Source of the DNA: Cryptomeria japonica
Taxonomy: Eukaryota; Streptophyta; Pinopsida; Cupressales; Cupressaceae
Reading direction: 5' to 3'
DNA length: 64,000 nt
Assembly: GCF_030272615.1 (NCBI RefSeq)
Contig: NC_081408.1
Span: 764,664,173-764,728,172 of the forward strand
Below, piece by piece: positions 1 to 10,858 of this stretch; positions within the stretch are counted from its first letter, which is position 1; each line of letters starts with the position of its first letter. The translations under genes and the position numbers were made by a program. The notes beneath the pieces are model-generated. The model worked only from the letters and a program-made list of their open reading frames with translations, had not been told where the DNA came from and did no database searches.

Positions 1-464
1 AGATCTATCGAGATGTTAGCACAGTGCACAGACATTTGTGTGGCGGGTTGTTGTTTGTGTGGTGCACTGTCATCTTGTCAAAGATAGGACCAAATGGGGT
101 TTTAGGGAAAATAGGGGCACTTTGTCTTTGGGGCCTATGATGCCAAAATAATGGAATTTTGATTATGGATTTGCCATTAATGCACCAGGCGCCTTGCATA
201 AGTGTTATGATTATAATAGGTGCAATTTAGGACACTACATTTTTCCCCCATTTTAGTGGACTTATTGACTCAAGGGATTAGGCACACTTAAGTAGTTTCA
301 GAAAGATAAATTCATTAAGCCCATTTAGTGCAATGAATGCAATAAGTGCAATACATACGTAGCCCAAAATGGATACTATAGAGGCCGCAAAGGTCAAGTT
401 GGAAATTATGGATGATGCCCCAAAGTCTCCACAAGAAACCACAATATTCAGTGTGATGCTCGTC
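1..464. other. Left-edge sequence, probably copia A interior
   Basis: No reading frame here resembles a known family. It lies directly downstream, on the minus strand, of the copia gag remnant at 465-1398, so it is probably more of the same decayed element running off the window. That is inference from position only. Confidence 0.3.
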
Positions 465-1398
465 TCATAATATAAAATTCAAAAATTTGTCAGCACTTAT
501 TAGCATAATTTCTAGATTGATTGCACTTATAACATTTGATGTTCCTCTGCATTGATTCACTAAGTGCATTCTTGATTTGTGCTGATTAGCCTTAGGACCA
601 TAATTGTTGCATTGAAAGCAATAACCATGAAAAGTCTTATTATTTATTTCATTCATTCCAAATGGAAAATGATTTTGTCTCCTAACTTGATTTCTACAGT
701 AACTTTCTTTATGACCAAACTTATTACAATTGTAACATTGAGTTCTCCGTTCCTTCATGCTTCTACATTCTGTAACTTTATGTCCAATTTATTGCATTAA
801 AAATAATAACTATTAAAGGATGAGTACCTTTGTGCATAAAGTTGATGAATTGGTCATCTCCTTGTAGTAGTACTCTAATTTTGGATTTTGCTTGCATATT
901 CAAGTTTCTTGTCTTCTTGTATCTTAATTTCCTTGCCTTGGTCTTTCTCTTTCTGATTTGAACATTCACCGGTTTGAAATCCTAGTCTGGTCTTGTCTTC
1001 ACGAGGTTTTTGCATGTTAATCAATTCATCCAGTAGTTTATTGCTTTCATGAGCTTTTGGTTTTTACTTCATCTTGTTCACTTCTTGTTCCAAGTTCTCA
1101 CATTCTTCATTCTTTAGCTTAATTCATTCTTTTAGAGTTTCTTCCACTTTGTTCTTCGCTTCCATTTTCAACATTAGATTTTAATAGTTTCATTCACTTG
1201 CTTCAACTGATTATTAACTTCTCTGTGTCTCAAGTTGAATTTCCATATTTGTTCTCTTAGTTTCACCATACATTCATTTGCTTCTCTGATATTTTCTTTC
1301 AATTCCTCATTCTCTGAAATCACACTTTCCAGATCTTCAAGATTTGTCTTCAATTCCTCATCCAAATGATATTCTTCGACCATATTGATCAGAGCCAT
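465..1398 (-). pseudogene. Copia (Sirevirus-like) gag remnant, zinc-knuckle part
   Basis: Decayed gag of a Ty1/copia element; Gag packages the element RNA in cytoplasmic particles. Reading from 1398 downward, the first ~75 residues are a Glu/Lys/Asn-rich coiled coil (1174-1398). A short conserved stretch with DKTRLGFQTGECSNQ follows near 960-1000, then a run of CCHC zinc knuckles. One intact knuckle, CYNCNKFGHKESYC, is at about 700-745. A first knuckle near 790-810 has a one-base deletion, and a third (CFQCNNYG) has lost its His. The frame is broken by several stops and at least one frameshift. The usual N-terminal copia gag domain is absent although the frame begins only about 60 bp after the primer site, so the element was internally deleted or non-autonomous. 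No pol is seen before the window edge. Confidence 0.7.
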
Positions 1399-1454
1399 GA
1401 TTCAAAGAATAAGGATCTCCATCAAGAAGTTAAGCTACCAACCAAGGGACCCAA

Positions 1455-1465
1455 CTCTGATACCA
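1455..1465 (-). promoter_or_regulatory. Primer-binding site of copia A (initiator Met tRNA type)
   Basis: On the minus strand this reads TGGTATCAGAG, the complement of the 3' end of plant initiator methionine tRNA and the standard primer site of plant copia elements. It lies 2 nt inside the LTR edge at 1468. Confidence 0.85.
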
Positions 1466-1467
1466 AT

Positions 1468-2000
1468 TGTTGAAAGGTTGAAACATCCAAAATACTAAAA
1501 GTGGGGGGTGGCGTGAATCAGTATTATTATAGCAATTTAAAACTTTTCCTTATTGTTAACCTTAGCAATAAATATCACCAACATGAATCAGCATAACAAA
1601 GGAATGAAATATATAATCACAAAGTAGACACGAGATTTTTGTATGTGGAAAAATCAAATCAGAAAAACCATGGAGAGGGTTAACTCTCAAGATAATATAA
1701 CTAGTTATACGGAGTTTACAAAAGTGGCTCACTGTCTGATTACAAGATGGCTCATAGCTGGAAAGCTCAATGCAATTGAAACAAAAGAACTGAGGAAAAT
1801 TACATCTAAAGAATGAATGAGATCAGTGTACAATTAAGCTTAGATAACTACACAACTACTCATATTAGATCCGATGAGGAATCTTTGTAACTCTCTCTCA
1901 AAACTACACAACTCAACTGCTTGTTGTAGATCTAGTAAAGGATTATTGCAACGTAAAAGATCAAATCTCTATCACACTTTTATAGAGGAAATGACCAATA
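1468..2000 (-). repeat. 5' LTR of copia A (inner part)
   Basis: The LTR inner end is fixed by the primer site: the minus strand ends in CA at 1468, two bases before it. The outer end cannot be set because no second copy is in the window, so 2000 is a minimum. A good TATA box (TATAAAAG, minus strand, 1977-1984) lies about 515 nt from the inner end and would start the element's transcript. Confidence 0.6.
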
Positions 2001-2585
2001 CTGATTCAACTTTTTAAATTAAATCAATAGAAAGTGAAATATATGTTTTAAAATTTGAAATTATGTAAACTAATAAAATCTATATTTTTGTACATTTTAT
2101 GTTTGTAATTAAAATAAATAAATAATCTTTTTTTGAAAATACTTTCTTATAATGTAAACATTATAATTTAGTTGCTGATAAAAACCTAAAATTAAAGTTA
2201 CCAAGGCGTCACACTTTATATAGTAAATTTTACCTTTTTTCTTCAATTTTTTTTGTGTATATTGATAATGTGAAACTTTAATGTAAAAATATTTTTTTAA
2301 CTATTTTTATGAATACATATTTTTCAATATTGAGATGTTGTGTGTACTGAAATATAACTCTTTCCATTTGGTGTCATCTTTTTTCTTAATTATTTATCGA
2401 GATTAGAAAAGAAATATTTCATCTTAACATAGACCCTTTTCTCTAGTGCGTTTATTATTTTAAATGTTTTTAGACAAATTTAAGTATTTTTTCTTTACAA
2501 GATAATCAACCTTATATTTTAGTACTAATGACCTGCTTTCAATAAAATTAAAAATTAAAATATAAAAACTAATTAAAATATTAAA

Positions 2586-2587
<2 letters not shown>

Positions 2588-2643
<56 letters not shown>
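2588..2643. repeat. (TA)n microsatellite
   Basis: About 28 uninterrupted AT dinucleotides. Confidence 0.97.
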
Positions 2644-2647
<4 letters not shown>

Positions 2648-3110
2648 AAATTCACTTATAGATCTATAAAAGGGTATTTTTACATTCCAAAAAGAAAATT
2701 ATTTATAAGAGTAGGAGTTGTTGAAACATTGAGTTTTTTAAATTTTTTATTTGGTAATTAGACACAAAGTATAAAAATATACATTTAGCAGACAATTCCA
2801 ATTGGAAAAGTTGTGGCCCACATATAAGATAGCTATAATGAATCTCTATAGACCATATGTTTAACTAAAATTGATTTTTAGCTAGAAACTTAAATTCACT
2901 TGTGCTGATAAGTTGGCCTAAAAGGTAACGCGATTTTCTACTTTTACCCTACAACTCTGTCTTTGATCTGCACTTGTTCTCAGAAAACTCCTGCATACCT
3001 TTTCTCTTACATAATTCTCCACATCATTTTGCATCTATCTAACTACTTCTCTTCTTCTTCACATCTCATTTTCTCACTACCACATATTACCGCATATACA
3101 CACCTATATA

Positions 3111-3162
3111 AATACATACATACATACATACATACAAACACACACACACACACACACACACA
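3111..3162. repeat. Compound (ATAC)n-(CA)n microsatellite
   Basis: About six tetranucleotide units (3112-3135) run directly into about 13 CA units (3136-3162). It explains the Thr/His-rich and Val/Cys-rich open frames overlapping it, which are not genes. Confidence 0.95.
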
Positions 3163-5582
3163 AGTAAGCATATCAAAGCAATATGTCAGCCAAACACAGA
3201 GTTTGTTCAATAATGCATCCTTCATATCAACATGCTATATGATAATCAAGACCAAAATATGCGTTGACCAAAATGATAATCATGTCCACCTTCAATAATC
3301 TTTCTATCCATCTCAATTATCAGAACACACGCTTCGTTACCAAAGCATAAACCAAGGTCTAATGGACCCAAAGACACAAAATACCAAGCATAATAGCTTC
3401 CATCTTCAAGATACGAGTACCACTGATTCCACAAACATCTAGATAGCACATTAACTATCGCAATTGAGACTAACATCAGACATAAATAGGAGAACTCATA
3501 ACTTAGTAAACTTATCCATGATTGGCAACATACTAGATTTGCAATACACTAGATTTCGGAGCATAGTCTTTGAGGAATAACTCCTATAGATCATACACAC
3601 TTAGTTACTTAATATCTTCTCATTATCACTGCTCTACACACAATATACATTCGATCCAATTAGATCACCAGTTTTGACATTAGTCACCATAATGACAACA
3701 TTCACATAAGTCGAACAATAGTAACATGTCTTGACATCATTTACTCAACACCTAAAATATCATATAAGGTCTTATGAAATCAATCTACTCTCACCAACCT
3801 ATCCCACTCCGAATGACCCAATGGCAAGAAGACCACAAATACATTTTCATTAGATCTAACCTCTTCAATATCAAAATTCCTACCACTATTGAAGAATATC
3901 CTAACACCATAATGGTTCTTCTTGTAGCCTGCCTTGTTTAGCTCAGTTGCTTCATTATACTTCTTATGGTACTCCAACAACTCCTTATGGAAGGTAGGAT
4001 TGATATTGGCATTATATGATCAAGTGTACCTATATCAACTGGTGTATGACAGGTCCAATTTTTAAAGACAAAAAGTGTTATAGTCAACTGGTATGTTTTA
4101 TCTACATTTGTAAAAATTATTATGTACTTATGCTAGTAGAAGGTTGTTTATCTCAACTATATGAGCCTATATGGACTCTCTACATGTCTCATAAGTGCTC
4201 AAGATTTGAAGCATAGGAATTATCCCCATGTTTACCATATGAAAAGGTTGTTTGGATCTGCTACTCAATATGACTAATGATTTATGGGCCAACATGACAT
4301 GGTATTTCATTCTTGTGTTGTGTCTCTACATGTTTGTGCCATTTTGGATGGCATGTTGACATAATTTTTGGGTCTAGTTAAATATCACTTTGGATTGCAT
4401 TGTATTATCTCTCTTGGTCTAAGTGATTTGTGGCCGACTACTAGTACACTACATGTTTCATTTACAACTAACCTAATTTATATTTTTGAATACTTATGGA
4501 GGGTACATCATGCATTTAACTAATGAAACCAATATGTATCTGATCTGAACATCATCTTAAAGCCAACCCAGTTGATGTTTTGAAGATTGTAGAGGATATA
4601 TATAGAAGATCAAGTTTGTTGCTAAGAAAATAAGGTGTGTGTTGGAAAATGAGAAGGTGTGAATGTTCAAGGTAGTGAGTTAGAAGTAGTCAATATTGTA
4701 GAGTAGAAATATTGCTGATTGACCTATGGAATCAAGCCATCAAACAATAAGGTAAAGCAGATATAAATGTGTTGGAATGAAATTATAAATATAAATTAAA
4801 GTAACATAAACAATGAAATAAATAGGACAGTTTATAGGATCATAAATAGTATAATTAATAGAGGAAAAGGATAATAAATTATACAAATAATTAAAAATTA
4901 TGTAATTAATAAAAGAAATATTAGATTAATTAAATAATATAAAAAAAATTAATGAGAATGTAATGGCATGACAAGATGAAAATGCATCAATCATTTTTAG
5001 ATGTATAATCTCATACTAGCCAAGTTCAATTCATAGACAATGAATATAGATACTTCGATGAATTCATTTGTAGATTCTCTGAATGGGTAACTAAGCTTTG
5101 TTAGCATTAAGGCACCAAATCCATTCATCTAAGTAAGTTTGAGTGTATGGAGGATTGTGGAATCCAACATCAAGAAAGAGGCATCCAAACTAGGAAATTT
5201 TTAATAAGAACATTATGGTGCATATTTAACGATAAAGTACCTTCCATTTTTTTTTATAGTTAACATTTGAAAGACAATGCATGGTTTCCTATGATGCTTT
5301 GGTTTTAAATTGTAACAATATACAAATATGGGGTAGTTTTGAAAGTGAGAACCTAGGTGTAAATGAAGAAGAAAAGAGAGAAAAAATCTTATTTAGATTT
5401 TAGCATGTGATATCCCTAAGACATGTGAAATTTGATCAAAATAGCAATATAATGTACCATGATCCATGTTAGCATTCCATATATTATCTCACACAAACTT
5501 TGCCCCCTTACGCTAATAAGAAATCATTAGTAGCATTGAGAAAAGAAAAGAATTTATGTACAAATGTAAAAGGAAATTGATA

Positions 5583-5587
5583 AACAA
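5583..5587. repeat. Target-site duplication of copia C, left copy (AACAA)
   Basis: AACAA immediately precedes the left LTR terminus TGATGATAC and is repeated at 16509-16513, directly after the right terminus. Confidence 0.8.
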
Positions 5588-7018
5588 TGATGATACAAAA
5601 AAAAAGTTTAGGGGAAAACATTTTTTTATCTCACACCAATGAATATTGAAAAACTGCTACAAAGTTCCCAAACTCAAACTCAGTCAAACAAAGTAAACAT
5701 ATCTCAGTCAAGATCAATATTCATAAGAATACTTGACATCAACCAGTTTAACTATTATGACAACTTTAACAGTAAACAACTTCAATCTTGTAAACATCAA
5801 TAATGCTTAATCATAACTCAACATATTCATCTCTCAATGCTTCTACATAACATGCCTTATCAGAAATTAACCACATCAACAAATAAGATCACAATAAGAA
5901 GCATTCACCACTTGACACAAATGTTTATACGTGGAAAACCCAAATAGGTAAAAACCACGGTGAGATGAGACTCACAAGGATAGCTATCTAAACTATTCTG
6001 AAGTTTGCCCTGTTAGGAGCCAAGCCTGCTAAATCTTTACAATAAGTCCTGTTAAGAACTAATTTCAGTTAGGAATCACCCGGTTAAGGGATTTACAAAA
6101 ATGCCTTGATGAAAAGTACAATACCCTGTTAGGAGTAACCTCGCTGGAGGATTTAATAATCCAAGCTAATGGACCACCTTGTTAGAGGATTTAATGAGTA
6201 ACCAAGCTTGTTAGAGCTTACCTAGTTAAGGGATTTAACTTCTATTGTAATTGTTAGAAAACAACAAGTTTTCTTGATCTGTCTGAGTAGCACTACATTT
6301 GCTTGATCAGTTCCTTCTAAGCTTCAATCTGCCTTCACTCAAAGTATAGATCCATTCACTGGTTAGGCAACTACACACTCAATAGGTTTCTATCAATCTT
6401 GCCAACAACCTTTACAAACAACTTCATCGACCTTAAATAAAAATCAATTAGGTCGATAACACAAAAAAAACCTAATTCTCATCATCAAGATTACAAACAA
6501 GTCGGTACAATCTTGACCGTTAGAAATCATGGCAATCTCTTCACATTCTTCAAGAAAATTCCAACCACTCCATGATCATCGCTTCATCGGACTTCGTAAC
6601 TCATCACGCACTATGCATTAGATGCAATCCACTTTTCTCCTTCCCTAGACAAAAAACAAACATGCTAAAACAATTTGAACATATCCTCATTCAATGATCA
6701 CACGTGTCTCCATCATTACCACTTATAAGATAATAAACCATCAAACTTGATCGGTTAGGGTTTAACAACTGATAGGGTTTACCAGTTATATTACATAGAA
6801 AGGTTTAACCCTTTACACTGGTTCACTGGTTCAACTCACAAACTTTACATACCGTTTTACAACATTTTCCACAAAGCTCTTCTTACTGATTACTAGCCAA
6901 TATAAAAAAAACAATATTAGCAATAACATGAATACCTTACTAGTTCAATTGACATCAATGACAACATATCATTAATGCAATCTCTATGCAAAATACCAAC
7001 AAATTCAAAATGCCAACA
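5588..7018 (-). repeat. 3' LTR of copia C
   Basis: Aligns along nearly its whole length with 15074-16508. The outermost ~55 bp (5588-5643) are strongly diverged from the partner, although length, TG start and target duplication still fit. It ends in CCAACA at 7018. Confidence 0.9.
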
Positions 7019-7030
7019 ATCTCCCCCTTT
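7019..7030 (-). promoter_or_regulatory. Polypurine tract of copia C
   Basis: The minus strand reads AAAGGGGGAGAT directly against the 3' LTR start TGTTGGC. It primes plus-strand DNA synthesis in reverse transcription. The same arrangement is at 16933-16944 for element B. Confidence 0.85.
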
Positions 7031-7156
7031 GGCATTAATGGCAATACAAATATCAATGCCTCTGATTGCTGCTGAGATTGGTGAATAGGAATCCTGGTTT
7101 ACATTACCAAGTATTTACCTTGCTCTGTCCGTCTTCAGCCTACCACTGGTTCACCT
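7031..7156 (-). other. 3' untranslated segment of copia C, distal half
   Basis: Sequence between the PPT and insertion D. Its other half is at 10662-10858. 7152-7156 is the left CACCT target duplication of D. Confidence 0.7.
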
Positions 7157-7249
7157 TGTAATAATCCACCATAAATGAATCAACAAAATTGAGTATTCTT
7201 TTTTTTTTGTTTAATGTAATCATTATGTTTTATTCAATTGCATACTCCG

Positions 7250-7450
7250 GGCATCCATCCATTTAGGATTAGGCATTCATCCATCCAGGATGAGCATTTA
7301 ACCATACGGGTTAGGCAATTGTCCATACGAGACATAAGATTCCATCTATCTAATATGGGATAGGCATCTACCCATATGGGGTAGACATCTATCCAAACGA
7401 GATAGGCATCTACCCATACGGGGTAGGCATCTATCCAAATGGGATAGGAG
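7250..7450. repeat. Degenerate short tandem repeats in D
   Basis: Units of about 25 bp alternate between ATCTACCCATACGGGGTAGG-like and ATCTATCCAAATGGGATAGG-like versions, about six to eight times. Each unit has internal dyad symmetry (CTACCC...GGGTAG). Confidence 0.8.
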
Positions 7451-9070
7451 ATGCTCTGGCCAGAGACTTAGACTCATCGGGACCATTCAGGTCCTGAGCC
7501 ACTCACTAAGTACTACACTCTTCTAACAAAAGTGCACTGACGTCGTCGTCCTTAGGAGTAATTAAAATAATACAAGCTTGAATTCCGCCTCAGAATTTGG
7601 CTTAAAGCCTCGGGAAGTCAAGCGAATCCATACGGGATTCCTTCCGAGTATGCATTGAATTTCTTTTTCAATTTAATTGTCTTATCTTTCAATTAGGATT
7701 CTTACTCAACCAAGCCTAGACCCCACCCATGAACGCCTGAGTAAGAGGGACAACTCTATCCCAAGACTGCCTACATACCCGCTTCGGCACGGGATCAAGG
7801 TGTAAAGTATGTAGTTCTATTTTCTATTCTATGGTTTGATGTAAATTGATTTATGGGTACGCAACCCTTTCTAGGGTCAATGTCCCAGACAATTTCTCTG
7901 CGGTTGCTACCCACGATGGTAGCGCTTAAGCGAAGGCTCAAGATGGCCTATTGCTTGTGGCCTAAAAAAAACTAGATCCTAATTCTTATCATGAGCGTCA
8001 CCCTTGACCAAATTGCAAATCACCAATATCCCTTCAAGATAAAAAGAAATCGATTTCATGAGAACATTTAACTTGACCATCCCTAAAAAGGGGTTTACTA
8101 TGGTTTATCTCAACGGATGGGAAAATCATTTAAAAGTTATCTTATTAAATTATCGATCCAAGGGGGATTACCCACCCCTTGGATTTTAACTTCCAAGTGT
8201 CCCTTATTACTCCCCGACGATTTATAGGGACGATGCCACAGACGTCGTTAATGCAGCTTTATTAGGTGTTAAGTGCAATAGTTCAACATGACGACATTAC
8301 CCGTAAGCATGACCCAGAGGCACCGTATATACCGAACGCTGCTAGTTTTGGTTTTCCAACTTCCTTTGTTTAGTTTCTAAACTAAGAGCTTATGAAACAT
8401 CATGCTTGAAATATAATTATGAAATGGATGTACATAATTTAAACTTTAAATACTATTTGAAAAAGAGAAATATCATTATTCTACAATTAAACGAATTAAT
8501 ACATGTATTGGCATGGTAATGATAATTGTGAACTTACGTGTAATTGCATGAAGATAAAGAATGCAAAATAATATAAAGGCAATGCAAAAGTAACATCATT
8601 TACATACAAAATGCAGAAATGTTTTCTCCTATCGCGAAATTAATTATAGAGTTACTAATTCCACATGAGTGATTAGCTTATACCTTTTGAAATTTTGGGT
8701 CAAATTGAAATAATAAGACTTATTTCTTTTTAAGTAAATCAAAATCATGGATCAAATAATCCAATAATTCCCTAAAGGAATTGAAACAATAATTTGATTT
8801 CAATCTTTTTGCTAATTTAAAAAAAAATAAAATTTAACTAAACAATTATATAAAATAAAAAAATTAACTTAAATTTAATTTAAACTATATATAAAAAAAA
8901 ATAACTTAAATTTTATTTTAAAATGATTTTAAAGTTTTATCGAAATTAATTATTAAACATGGCGAATTGTTTTATAGTTGTAATTAGGAGGTGGGGACCA
9001 CGGGTCCCATCACCCCCTGCGGTCCTGCATGCATAGGCCTGTAGGGGATGAGGGGGCCGTGTGGTCCCCT

Positions 9071-9111
9071 CCACTCCCCTGCGGCCACTTACGGTGACCG
9101 CAGGGTAGTGG
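9071..9111. repeat. GC-rich hairpin in D
   Basis: Arms 9071-9088 and 9094-9111 pair with two mismatches around a 5-nt loop. It lies in a GC-rich island (about 8990-9150) that stands out sharply from AT-rich surroundings. Confidence 0.7.
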
Positions 9112-9243
9112 GGGGTACCATTAACCCCGCGGTCTCAAAACCGCCGCCTTGCGTACTTCATGTTTTTGAAAATCGTGCTAAAGTAAATGCAGTACGCTAT
9201 AATGATAATGTGGCATTAGTATTAATATGCTAACATTGGAATA

Positions 9244-9248
<5 letters not shown>

Positions 9249-9282
<34 letters not shown>
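9249..9282. repeat. (TA)n microsatellite in D
   Basis: About 17 uninterrupted TA dinucleotides. Confidence 0.95.
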
Positions 9283-9285
<3 letters not shown>

Positions 9286-9369
9286 TAATTTACAGTTTAA
9301 TTTAAATAGGTACAGAAAGTAGATTTTGGATTAAAAGGATAAAAACACTAAAGTAAACAATAAGAATTC

Positions 9370-9800
9370 ATTCACAGGGTGAATAATCCAGAAAGTTATT
9401 CACATAGATAAACAATCCAGAAAGATGAAAGATAGATGATTATGCTAGTAAGTGCAATCTCATCAAATCTACAGAGATAAACTTATATGTTGCTTCCCCA
9501 TAGAGATTTATTCTCAGAGATAAACAATCCAGATAAAATATTCGTTTCTAGCCATGAAGATAGATGAATTATGCTGGTAAATGCAAGCTCATAAGTTGTG
9601 TTTTTTAATCTGATTTTCAATCTAAAACTTACAGAGATAAACTTATATTTTGCTTCTTCACAAAGAGTTATTCACAGAGATAAAAAGAATAATCATACAG
9701 ATTTAAATATTACAGGGAGAAATTTAGAATAATCACAGTAAAATCTCAAACCAGATATAGAGGAAATAATCACAGCGAAATCTCTTTAAAGGATGAGATT
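9370..9800. repeat. Diverged internal repeats in D
   Basis: The phrase AGATAAACAATCCAGA and relatives (CAGAGATAAACTTATAT, TTATTCACAGAGATAAA) recur several times, giving a loose array of imperfect repeats with no coding frame. Confidence 0.5.
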
Positions 9801-10320
9801 CAGATTTCTAATCAATACCTAGAGAGATGATTCTAGAGAAAGGAAATAAAGATGGTTCTGATTTAGTTCTTCAGGAAGAATCAATCTAAAACTTAATAAG
9901 AAATTTTAAACAAATTCCTATCAAGAATTTGAAATATATGGATCCAACTTAAAAATTGAAACTAATGGATCTAAATGAAACAAATGAAACTAATTCTTAT
10001 CAACAAAATTTGAAACAAATGATTCTAATTTCTTAACAAATTAATCTACTTCTTATCAAAAATTTGAAACTAATGGATCTAATTAATCTAATCTGATTTG
10101 CAGCAAAGATGAGATGCATGAAAAATTAAATGGAAAGAACCTGGATGCTTGAAAATGGTGTAGAATCCCTTATGAATCTCCCTTGATCCTTCAAACTTGA
10201 AAGAAGTCCTCCAAAGCAAAAATCTTAGCTGAAAAATGAAATATGACTACAAAAGAAAAAAATTTACTTGAAGAATTTCTTTATGGAATAACCAACTCCT
10301 TTTTTTGAAAACTTGTATAT

Positions 10321-10328
10321 CTTTTATA
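10321..10328 (-). promoter_or_regulatory. TATA-like box in D
   Basis: The minus strand reads TATAAAAG about 335 nt from the minus-strand start of D, a plausible LTR promoter position. Confidence 0.45.
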
Positions 10329-10661
10329 AGAAAATTTCCCTTATTCCACTACCTAAATTTTTAATTAAAAAAAGAGATTCTCTCCCAATTTGGCCTTCAT
10401 GCAAATTGATTAGACTTAGTGGGAGGAGTTACATGCAAGGTGGTGGAGAAGCCTCTAGAAGCTTCTTATTCTTCCTACAACATGTGTCATAATTTGGGTG
10501 AGGGAATTTAAATAAACAATTAAGAAAAAAAAGTATATTTTCCATGTGTGTGTGTGTTTTATTACTTTTATTCCTTTATAATATTCATTCAATAGTTTAT
10601 CCAAAAGAAATATACTAGAGTTTGTATTTAAATCCAAAGGAGATAAAGGAGGGTTGTGACA

Positions 10662-10858
10662 CACCTAATCAAACACATAATTCTTCTCCCCCTTTGACAA
10701 CAATGCCAAAGTGAAAGTAAAACATGTAATTCTTCTCTCACTGTGCATCAACATCATTCTACAACTTGATGCTCCCCCTATGGAATACATCCACTTCTTC
10801 ATCAATCCATGTAAAAATTTTGCAAGTGGTTCAGGGACTGATGCAATCAACATCATGC
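10662..10858 (-). other. 3' untranslated segment of copia C, proximal half
   Basis: Follows the pol stop and contains the purine runs GGGGGAGCATCAAG and TTGTCAAAGGGGGAGAAG seen before the true PPT in Sirevirus-type elements; element B has the same double arrangement at 17025-17110. 10662-10666 is the right CACCT duplication of D. Confidence 0.7.

Larger units (their letters stand above)
2001..5582. other. AT-rich unassigned sequence
   Basis: No family is recognisable. It probably includes the rest of the U3 of the copia A LTR and, near its right end, the left part of the LTR of element B that was split by element C. Short minus-strand open frames at 3246-3476 and 3780-3980 match nothing I know and are not called. 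Two simple repeats are listed separately. Confidence 0.5.
7157..10661 (-). mobile_element. Solo-LTR-like insertion D (3.5 kb), probably Ty3/gypsy
   Basis: This block interrupts the 3' untranslated region of copia C. It begins TGTAATAATCC and ends GGGTTGTGACA on the plus strand; on the minus strand it begins TGTCACAACCC, a start common in plant gypsy LTRs, and ends TTACA. It is flanked by a perfect 5-bp duplication CACCT (7152-7156 and 10662-10666). It has no recognisable gag or pol and no internal second LTR, so a solo LTR left by recombination is the simplest reading; a non-coding derivative is the alternative. It holds a tandem-repeat block, a GC-rich hairpin, a (TA)n tract and a TATA box. 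Confidence 0.75.

Noticed and set aside
1455-1465. Possible tRNA-Met gene pieces at 1455, 15061 and 46049
   Set aside because: Only 11-12 bases match the tRNA 3' end and each abuts an LTR, so they are primer-binding sites.
2963-3298. 111-codon plus-strand ORF and 60-codon minus-strand ORF
   Set aside because: Their distinctive residues come from the ATAC/CA microsatellite; no other support.
3246-3980. Two minus-strand ORFs of 66-76 codons
   Set aside because: I could not connect them to any family or to each other, so they are left in the unassigned region.
7157-10661. D as a full-length retrotransposon with its own LTR pair
   Set aside because: Neither terminal sequence recurs inside D, and no gag, pol, primer site or PPT was found within it.
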